The position numbers were made by a program, and so were the translations under genes. Below are positions 57,901 to 64,000 of a stretch of 64,000 nucleotides of DNA, in pieces. The DNA comes from Parelaphostrongylus tenuis. Lineage: Eukaryota; Nematoda; Chromadorea; Rhabditida; Metastrongylidae. The DNA lies in NCBI GenBank assembly GCA_019055375.1, contig JAHQIW010007217.1, positions 238,373-302,372 of the forward strand. The letters run 5' to 3'. The notes under the pieces were generated by a model. It was not told the DNA's origin and ran no database searches. It worked only from the letters and a program-made list of their open reading frames with translations. Positions within the stretch are counted from its first letter, which is position 1, and the number at the start of each line of letters is the position of its first letter.

Positions 57901-59556
57901 TCTCACAATCGATTCGTTTTCTGTTCATCCTCTACAAGAGTCTTCAACATTTCACGCGCTGCTTCAACAGCTCCTTGAAAATTTCCTCTTGTTTACAAAT
58001 GTCGTAGAATGCTGGTTAACGGGACTCTCCTTGCAATCTTGGAGGGAGCTAAGCTAAGTTGTTTTTATCTGACTTGGGAGGAAGAACCTAGACTCCTGAC
58101 TGCGTGAATCACTACCCATTGCGCTAGATAGATTCAAGTAAAAGACAAAAGACCCCTTCACTAACTCTAAAATTCATGTCGCTCTACAAAGCAATGTCTG
58201 AATGCCCATTAGCACAAGTCTCAACATACGCATTGTCCTTCCGTGACCGTTACTCATGGTTTTTTCTCTCTTTCTGCGATAATGAAACCGGTGTTTGTCG
58301 ACATCATTAAAACGCATTTGTCCATCTCTTAGTTCACTAGTACACTTGCTTCTTGTTTGGACACACGGTACCTTTCCTGTCGTCAGTGTCACTTACACTG
58401 TACAACCGACATAATTATGCTTCGCTTTCAAAGCATATTCCTCTCGAATTCGAAGGATGAAGGATTGGTCTCGGCGCTGATCAATCCCCGATGGATGCGT
58501 AATGTGTTCGAATCCATCAAGAATCGTTCGAAGTGATTGAATGCTACCTCTCAGGTCTTTCAAAGTGTACTAAGACTCGCGATGCTCTACCGACTATCAG
58601 GTCAATGCTAGAAACCTCCACAAAACTCTACCACCAATACATCGCATCCCGAAGAGATATTTAGGGAAGAGAATCAACTACCGACTACGTGGGTGCTGCA
58701 GGTCACCTCTCAAGCGGTGTGCCACATATGACCGAAATTCGGAAATAAGGGTACTAGAGGACTGCTAAATTGAAGTTACACAAGCAGAGTTCTGCCTTAT
58801 TCAGCTGACTACTTTCCAGTCAACCTTTCCTAGAGCTCTCTATGCTCCTTAGGAAGATATGGAGATCAGTCTCCGTAATGAGATCCGGCTCACCTGCACT
58901 CTCTCCAAATTTTTTTTTGGGCAAAACGAAGAACTGATGTGAACAAAAAGAAACTAAACATTTCACCCAATGAGACACAAGCCGCAAAACTAATGTAGCA
59001 CAGATAAATTCAATCTAAAGTGGAAGAAAGGTGAACAACGGTACCTTTTCCAAATTACGCTGGAATATTCTATTTATTAAACCTTCCAATCGAGCATCGG
59101 TCTTCTCGCCATTGGCCTTATTTTTTCTTGTAAGAATCGATTGCGATTTCGATAATCTTGTTTACGTACTGAAAGAAAAATGACAGATTTACAATGAGCT
59201 GATCGAAAACCAAAGTTACATTTGAATAAGAAACATAGAATAGACGACGTCTTAAGCATACTTCATCGTCCTTCTCGCCCACTGTTTTTGATTTTGGACG
59301 AGGAGTGAGCTTGAAATGAGTGTCAGCAGCAAGGGCGAAGTTTAAAGCATTTTCATAGTCTTCCAGACAGAAGGCAACCTGAGCAAATTGGTGATATCGT
59401 TATAACCGCAATTCAACTGAGGATTTATGGTAAGAAAAGGCGCGGAAGAGACTGTCAAGAAAACACACCTTGGACGCCAACAGCGCAGCCTTCTGCCGTG
59501 CTGGGAATGTTTTATCCTCCGAGAGCTCTCTCGATAAAGCTGGCACAGTCTGCGAC
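50009..59556 (-). CDS. rpn-2: 26S proteasome regulatory subunit RPN-2 / PSMD1, 25 exons, 5' end missing
   Basis: Rpn2 is the largest subunit of the 19S base. Its toroid of proteasome/cyclosome repeats anchors the ATPase ring and its C-terminus docks the ubiquitin receptor Rpn13. Exons in transcript order: 59556-59469, 59378-59262, 59168-59045, 57628-57538, 57450-57320, 57251-57186, 56305-56192, 55769-55690, 55566-55460, 55074-54977, 54899-54821, 54737-54638, 54522-54383, 54326-54130, 54008-53863, 53092-53025, 52954-52840, 52732-52616, 52554-52468, 52181-51996, 51937-51845, 51692-51586, 50520-50419, 50309-50222, 50095-50009. They total about 2.73 kb (about 909 codons), close to the family length of roughly 950 once the missing N-terminus is added. 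The translation follows human PSMD1 segment by segment. The initiator exon was not found. Five exons need a one-base length correction to stay in frame (see findings). Orthology is very secure; whether this copy is intact is less certain. Confidence 0.97.
50740..50935 (+). repeat. Dispersed repeat family 3, copy 4
   Basis: GGAGCCCACTACTAGCATT, TCGACTGCTTCTTGAAAACT, GGTATAGAATACTGATCAAG, GCACTCTTGAGG. It lies in the long rpn-2 intron 50521-51585, opposite to the gene. Confidence 0.45.
51020..51345. repeat. Long alternating purine-pyrimidine tract (TATATG/TACATA family)
   Basis: About 330 bases made almost entirely of alternating purine and pyrimidine (TA, TG, CA steps), interrupted near 51.21-51.24 kb. 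It lies inside the largest C-terminal rpn-2 intron. The apparent Tyr/Ile/Met-rich reading frames here are by-products of the repeat. Such tracts can adopt cruciform or Z-like structure and are unstable in length. Confidence 0.95.
51996..53092 (-). CDS. rpn-2: rpn-2, proteasome/cyclosome repeats, second half and conserved beta-like segment
   Basis: Exons 53092-53025 ([20 protein letters not shown]), 52954-52840 ([18 protein letters not shown]), 52732-52616 ([20 protein letters not shown]), 52554-52468 ([15 protein letters not shown]) and 52181-51996 ([49 protein letters not shown]). The last exon corresponds to the human stretch from GILDAGGHNVTI to GLNKDLK. All are in frame with consensus splice sites, and no indel is needed in this half of the gene. 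That contrasts with the upstream exons and suggests a local quality gradient rather than pseudogene decay. Confidence 0.97.
53690..53800 (+). repeat. Degenerate tRNA-derived SINE in an rpn-2 intron
   Basis: CTCGATAGTACGATTGTTTG, GGCTGAAACGTGGGTTTATC and CCCGTCTGAG follow the order of the SINE at 36.57 kb (CTCAGTGG..., GATGAAACGTGGGTTCGATT, CCCGCCTGAG). Box B is damaged (TTTATCC for TTCGATT). Orientation is opposite to rpn-2. Confidence 0.4.
53863..55074 (-). CDS. rpn-2: rpn-2, proteasome/cyclosome repeats, first half
   Basis: Exons 55074-54977 ([12 protein letters not shown]), 54899-54821 ([15 protein letters not shown]), 54737-54638 ([13 protein letters not shown]), 54522-54383 ([29 protein letters not shown]), 54326-54130 ([20 protein letters not shown]) and 54008-53863 ([20 protein letters not shown]). 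The Gly/Ala-rich repeats of paired helices are the hallmark PC repeats that form the closed toroid in Rpn1 and Rpn2. [12 protein letters not shown] is identical to the human segment. Exon 54326-54130 has one extra base in a TTT run (54167-54169), after which the frame reads [13 protein letters not shown] as expected. The other five exons are clean. Confidence 0.96.
55460..56305 (-). CDS. rpn-2: rpn-2, variable acidic linker and start of toroid (three frameshifted exons)
   Basis: Exon 56305-56192 encodes [18 protein letters not shown], matching human NLLMAYQICFDLYESAS, then QQF after a frame break. Exon 55769-55690 is a Lys/Glu/Pro/Ser-rich linker ([12 protein letters not shown], then [12 protein letters not shown]) in the place of the human KTPEASPEPKDQ segment. 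Exon 55566-55460 encodes [20 protein letters not shown] and then NHTDMLILK, matching [27 protein letters not shown]. Each exon has one single-base length change: extra base at 56252-56253 (GG) and 55731-55733 (CCC), missing base at 55488-55491 (TTTT). Splice phases on either side agree with the corrected frames. Confidence 0.9.
57186..57628 (-). CDS. rpn-2: rpn-2, exons covering the second helical block
   Basis: Three exons: 57628-57538 ([20 protein letters not shown], compare human IGIALETRRLDVFEKTI), 57450-57320 (ends HADFVAICQ, compare human KPDFINVCQ) and 57251-57186 ([18 protein letters not shown], compare human CLIFLDDPQAVSDILEKL). All three are in frame, with GT donors and TTTCAG/CTTTAG/CCAG-type acceptors. 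The 68-87 base introns are typical of nematodes. The next intron upstream (57629-59044) is 1.4 kb long and holds dispersed repeats. Confidence 0.96.
57885..58130 (+). repeat. Dispersed repeat family 3, copy 5
   Basis: TTGATCCCAGCATTTCTCAC, CTTCAACAGCTCCTTGAAAA, GTCGTAGAATGCTGGTTAAC, GACTCTCCTTGCAATCTTGG. It lies in the 1.4 kb rpn-2 intron, opposite to the gene. Confidence 0.45.
58440..58620 (-). repeat. Dispersed repeat family 2, copy 3 (tail part)
   Basis: Reverse complement shows GCATTCAATCACTTCGAACG, ATTACGCATCC and TGATCA..CC in the order seen at 49.05-49.13 kb. It lies in the 1.4 kb rpn-2 intron, in the same orientation as the gene. A further weak relative lies at 55.23-55.33 kb. Confidence 0.5.
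59045..59556 (-). CDS. rpn-2: rpn-2, first three visible exons (N-terminal helical region)
   Basis: Exon 59556-59469 encodes [20 protein letters not shown] followed by LASK, matching the PSMD1 stretch [20 protein letters not shown]. Exon 59378-59262 starts [16 protein letters not shown] and ends in a Lys/Asp/Glu-rich tail; exon 59168-59045 starts [13 protein letters not shown] and ends [12 protein letters not shown]. Junctions are phase 0 after SK and after DDE. In the third exon the reading frame breaks at a run of six T on the plus strand (59121-59126): one base fewer would join the two halves, which both match the family. Upstream of the first exon, a LINE in the same orientation begins within about 20 bases of the splice acceptor. 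Confidence 0.93.
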
Positions 59557-59574
59557 CTAAAACCACATCGTTAA

Positions 59575-61905
59575 TACACCTTCACCTGTATCACCTTCGT
59601 CCGTTGATCGTCGAGTGACTCGAGCGGGTACCAGCAACTCTTCCATTTTTCCCTATCGCGTGCAAGAGTAGCCCAGTGGGTCCTCCTTGCTCTAGGAATT
59701 CGCTGAGCATCATATCTTTCTTCCATCGCTTTCGTGAAGAAATCGGACCAACGGGTCAGTGGTCTTCCTTTAGAGCGCTTGACGTCCCGAGGAATCCAGT
59801 CGGTAACGGCTCTCGTCCATCGGTTGTCGTTGAAGCGCATCACGTGTCCGGCCCACCTTATTTTCGATATCCTGGCGTGTAGAACGGCGTCTCTGATTTT
59901 CGATCGTTGACGTAGGTCGGAAGTTCGGATCCTTTGTCTCATTTGCGAAATACGAGATACTCCTAGCATCGACCTTTCGACTGCGCGTTCGATAACGGCA
60001 AGTGATCTTTCATCCTGCTTACGTAGCGACCAGGTTTTCTGCTGCATACGTTAGGGCAGGGATAATTGTCGAGTCGAAAAGGGGGCACGGAGTCGGATGT
60101 TCTTTGTCCTCTTCACTACATCTTCGATGCTCTTAAACGTTCCCCAAGCCGCTCGTTTCCTCCTGCTCAACTCTGGGCTAGGTCGTTCATCATGTTGATT
60201 TCACGACCTAGATAGATGTAACTGGAGCATTCGGAAATTGTCGTTCCGTTGAGCGTGAATGGGGCATTAGAAACCCATCCGTTCCTCATGAACATTGTTT
60301 TCGTTAGATTCAGTTGAAGACCGATCTTTCCACAGGCGTTATCGAAATCAGTCAACATTCGTTCCGCTTGGCTGATGTTTGGTGTTATGAGAACGATATC
60401 GTCAGCAAAGCGAAGATGGTTTAATTGTCGACCGTCAATTTTCACTCCCATTTCGTCCCATTCTAATGTTCGCATGACGTTTTGTAGGGTGGCAGTGAAT
60501 AGTTTTGGCGATATTGTATCGCCTTGTCGAACCCCTCTTCTTACGTCAATGGTGATATTGTTGTAGAATGGAGATATTCTGGTCGTGAAATCTTTATAAA
60601 GCTCACGAAGGATCATTATGTACCGAGTAGGGACGCCCTGGTTATCCAGAGCCTCTATAACCGCTTCTGTTTCCACTGAATCAAAGGCTTTCTTTCAGAT
60701 CGATAAAAGTGAGACAGAGTGGTTGTTTGTACTCTCGCGAAACTTCAATGAGTCTTGTGATCGTGTGGATGTGGTCCATGGTACTAAATCCTTTTCTAAA
60801 CCCTGCTTGTTCGCATGGCTGTCCTTCGTCCAGTGTTCTGTCAATCCTGTTCAGGATGACTCGAGTAAAGAGTTTATAGACAACGGACAGCAAGCAGATT
60901 GGGCGATAATTGCCTATGTCGTGAAGGTCTCCCTTTTTGAACAACAATACGGTCTTGCTGGTTTTCCATTGAATAGGGACCTTGCATTCTGACAGGTAGC
61001 GAGTGAAGAGCCGAGCCAGGGTGTTGATGAGAACTGGCGGCAGGTTCTTCAGGTGTTCTGGTCTAATCCTGTCTGGACCGGGTGTTGTTCTGTTTTTCAC
61101 CGACGATATAGCATGTCGGATTTCGGAAGGAAGGACCGGTGGAACGACATATTCGTCCTCTTTCAATTTATATGACGGTAAGAGAACATGGCTAGCGAAG
61201 AGATCCGAGTAGTACTGGTGGATGATTTTCTCCATAGCCCTTCTGGAAGCTGTAAGTGTCCCGTCAGGGTATCGGAGTGCAATCATCTTGGTCTTATAGT
61301 TGGCGAAGCCTCGCTGGGCTTTGCGAATGCTCTTCCCAGCTTCTGCAGCTTCTGCCATAACTGCTGCTCTTCTCTCTTTAAGGTCTTCTTTTATCGCTTC
61401 TCTGCATCGTTTTCGCAAGTTCGGACGTAAGGTTTTCGGTTGCCTGCAGGCTCGTGCGATTCCACGTTGACGTATCAGCTCGAGTGTCCTGCGGAGACAA
61501 GCGTCTCTTCGTGACCTTAGGACTTCTCGGCTTTTTTAGCGCCAACGTGAAGATATTCAACGAGTCGATCGTATTCTTCGTCGATGTTGTCGACAACGGT
61601 ATCTTCCCAAGAGCCGACTAATGATTTGAATACATCCCAGTTTATGGTAGTTCTGGGACTTCGTTGTTTGAATTTAGCGGCTTTCTCTCCTCTCCTCGAA
61701 AATCGGAACGTTGCGCGAAGGAGGCGATGGTCTGATCCCGTGTAGAACTTGGGAACAACAGCGACGTCGGTCAGGCAAAACCTTCGATTTACTATGATGT
61801 GATCTATTTCCGTTATTGGTACTCTCCATTGGGAGACCTCCCCCGCTCCATCGCTGTAGAAGAGAGGCTTTTGGCATTCCCAAACTTTTCATTATGCTTC
61901 CAATA
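59575..61905 (-). mobile_element. RTE-type LINE copy A: C-terminal endonuclease part, reverse transcriptase and tail
   Basis: In reading order on the minus strand: an endonuclease end (EIDHIIVNRRFCLTDVAVVP and YTGSDHRLLR near 61.8 kb); a reverse transcriptase (APGP-like PGPDRIRPEHLKNLPPVL, NYRPICLLSVVYKLFTRVIL, QAGFRKGFSTMDHIHT, LTFIDLK, RRGVRQGDTISP-type motif, LRFADDIVLI, the FADD catalytic box); and the RTE C-terminal part (SKIRWAGHVMRFNDNRWTRA, WSDFFTKAMEERYDA, HWATLARDREKW). The copy is 5' truncated inside the endonuclease domain. The open frame is broken at about 60.68, 60.17, 60.03 and near 61.5 kb, mostly by one-base changes. It ends in a GTGATACAGGTGA-like tail, typical of RTE 3' ends, and lies in rpn-2 in the same orientation as the gene. 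Confidence 0.93.
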
Positions 61906-62704
61906 ACTGAACTGGGGGACTGTGGGCTCGCGAGTGGCTACTGATAGTTTCGGAGGCAGATCTTACGAAACGAGGGTGATTCCTCACCCCCAAACTCTCC
62001 GGCAATCAATGACGAATGTTCTAAATACGAAACGCTTCGTCTGGCTATCTGCCGAGACTAATGAAATGAGCTCAGACGGTATCCTGCGTAGTTCACGAGA
62101 AGAAAAATCGTCCACGAATCGGATACTAGAAGAACTGTCATCCGCAGAGAACAAGATTGTTTTTGATAGTGGACCAAAAACTAGTTTCCTCTAAAGTTAC
62201 TCTGGGGAAGAAGAAAAAAAGAAACACAATGAATGAAGGCAACTCCTCTTTCGCCTGAACAAGAACTTTTCATTCATAGAGCTAGAGTAATATCCACTGG
62301 ATAAGCTCCAAGATCTCTATGCTACTGCTGGTTAACGTACTGTGAACTTTTTTTTAACGGATCAGTTTACAAGGAGGTACAATTCGAAAATAAATACCCT
62401 CTTTCCTATCCCCTCCCCTTTCCGAACGCACCGCGCGTCGCGTCCACTAAGTATTTCTGCTCAGAAGCAACGAAGGCATATGATAGTGTACAGGTAACGA
62501 TCTCGTAGTGTCACCTTCTCAAAGTTTGTTGCTTTGGAGTTTCACATGGTCGTGAAGTCAAAATCTGGAATAAAATAAGCAAAAATTGCATCCCGCATTG
62601 TGTGTAACGGTCCCAACGAGATCGAGCGAATTGCCGTATGGAATTCACCACGGCCAGTCATCGACCGTCCCTCTATCATCGCCTACGGCCCTTACCACAA
62701 CTCC
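61906..62704. other. Segment between the two RTE copies
   Basis: About 0.8 kb with no LINE similarity. This is where the missing rpn-2 initiator exon might lie, but I could not recognise its expected N-terminal sequence on the minus strand. The plus-strand frame 61922-62194 is not recognised. Confidence 0.4.
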
Positions 62705-63840
62705 CACTGTATCACCTGTCGTCCTGTTGTGATCGGTCGAGTGACTCGAGCGGGGTAGCATTTTTCCCTATTGCGTGCAAAGTTTAGTCCCCAGTGGGGC
62801 TTCCCTCCTCGCTCACAAAACGATTCACTAGGAATCATACGTTCTTCTATGCTTTTTTCCGAGAGAAATCGCATCATCGGGTCGGTGGTTGCTTCCTGTA
62901 GTAAGCGTGTTAATGTACCCGAGGAATCCAGTCGTATTAATGGCTCTCCGCCGAATCGCTTTGCTCCGTTGAAAACGCATGAACGTGTCCCGGCCGCCAG
63001 CCTTATTTTCTATAATCTCCTGGAGTGGTAGTGCATCGGCGTCGTATGGATTTTTGATCGTTGACGGTTAGGTCGGAACGTTCGGATCCTTCCTCTTTCG
63101 CTCATTTTGCGAGATTAGGGGCATACCTCCACTAGCATCGGACCTTTTTTGAGTGAGCGTTCATAACGCACAAGTGATCCTTTCATCCTGCGTACCGTAC
63201 CGCCCCAGGTTTTCCTGCTGCCTACGTTAGGGCAGGGATAAGCCTACGAGTAGAAAATACTGGGCCACGGGAGTCGGAGGTTCTTTGTCCTCATTCACTA
63301 CATCTTCTGATGGCTGCTTAAACGTTCCCCAAGCCGGGGGCTTCGTTTCCACCCCCCACGCCTCCAGCGCTCAACTCTGGATGAATGAGGTCGTTTTCAT
63401 GATGCTGACTTTTCACGCCCTAGATAGACGTAATGGGAGCATTCGAAGATTCTCTCGAATCCCGTTGAGTGTTCGTGAATGGGCGCATTCAAAACCCATC
63501 CGTTTCCTCATAAACATCGTCCTTCAGTTAGAATTCAGTCTTGAAAAAACACAACCACAAGGCCGTGTGGTGCCGAAATCGGTCAACATTCGCTACGGCT
63601 TGGCTGATGTCTTGGTGTGTTCTGAAGACTATATCACAAGCAAAGCAAAGAAAATTGTCGACCGTCCATTGTTCACTTCCAACATATCGTGTGTCCCCGC
63701 AACCGACGTCTGTGGTCTCCACTGAATCAATGGCTTTCTTCTGATACGACGTGAAAGTTGAGAACAGAAGTGGTTTGTTTGTACTGTTAGCGTGAAACTT
63801 CAATAAGTCCTGTGGATACGTGTGGATGTGGAGATTTCTA
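62705..63840 (-). mobile_element. RTE-type LINE copy B, indel-riddled
   Basis: This stretch aligns along its length to copy A (59.59-60.78 kb), including shared words such as CGAGGAATCCAGTCG, TACGTTAGGGCAGGGATAA and AAACGTTCCCCAAGCC. It spans the same C-terminal part and then jumps across roughly 200 bases of the reverse transcriptase to the segment before FIDLK. Relative to copy A it carries extra single bases or short runs every few to a dozen bases, so no frame stays open. The excess of small insertions over substitutions is unlike ordinary transposon decay. The 3' tail again includes a CTGTATCACCTG-type sequence at 62.705 kb. Confidence 0.85.
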
Positions 63841-64000
63841 AGGGGAATCAGAGGTGTCCTGCGTCCGTCCTCGCTGTGGGTGTCGCTGAGGTTGGACTGC
63901 CGTGCGGGCCGTCGAAAACATTTATCTGCGTCGTATTTGTGTGCGTCATTGGTTATACATCGCTTGTTCATCTCTTCTCTTTGTTTCACTTTGTCTCTTG

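Noticed and set aside
59342..59566. Open frame ending WKTMKML as a separate small gene
   Set aside because: It is the wrong frame across two rpn-2 exons and the intron between them.
61922..62194. Plus-strand frame between the RTE copies as a gene, or as the rpn-2 initiator exon
   Set aside because: No similarity to Rpn2 on either strand and no recognisable domain.

Overview
This is an intron-rich, AT-rich animal sequence, almost certainly from a nematode and probably a clade V (strongylid or hookworm-like) parasite. That reading rests on short introns with nematode-type TTTCAG acceptors, a nematode-specific serpentine chemoreceptor gene, and a load of RTE-type LINEs, Penelope-like elements (PLEs), mariners and a piggyBac relative. 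There is no bacterial-style gene organisation. Most short open frames are chance frames or broken transposon pieces.

Two host genes can be supported. The main one is rpn-2 (PSMD1/Rpn2, the large scaffold subunit of the 26S proteasome base) on the minus strand from about 59.56 kb down to a stop at 50.009 kb. I could place 25 exons with good splice junctions. Only the first roughly 50 codons are missing; they should lie upstream, beyond a LINE inserted beside the first visible exon. The other is a seven-transmembrane chemoreceptor of the Sra/Srab type on the plus strand (26.27-32.29 kb), whose introns are filled with repeats.

The rest is mostly mobile DNA. 1.9-2.2 kb: two PLE ends back to back. 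10.1-14.9 kb: a cluster of PLE copies in alternating orientation. 15.5-16.5 kb: a possible miniature LTR element. 17.5-18.3 kb: a decayed mariner. 19.3-19.6 kb: head-to-head tRNA-derived SINEs. 20.9-22.1 kb: a mariner inside a LINE fragment. 20.6, 23.6 and 24.1 kb: hammerhead ribozyme structures. 30.6-31.4 and 36.8-37.2 kb: RTE fragments. 33.26-36.27 kb: a large inverted pair of PLE copies. 40.6-43.3 kb: a longer, broken PLE. 43.8-45.1 kb: a piggyBac-like transposase. 59.6-61.9 and 62.7-63.8 kb: two RTE LINE copies.

The most interesting signal is RNA-level. Three minus-strand sites fold as type I hammerhead ribozymes with very short, self-complementary stem III and no PLE protein nearby, which resembles small retrozyme-like elements. 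About ten further hammerhead-like motifs sit at PLE ends, several with the palindromic ACGU stem III. A separate warning concerns sequence quality: five rpn-2 exons and the adjoining LINE carry one-base length changes, mostly in homopolymers, and the last 1.3 kb looks like uncorrected long-read sequence. Apparent frameshifts to the right of about 54 kb should therefore not be taken at face value.
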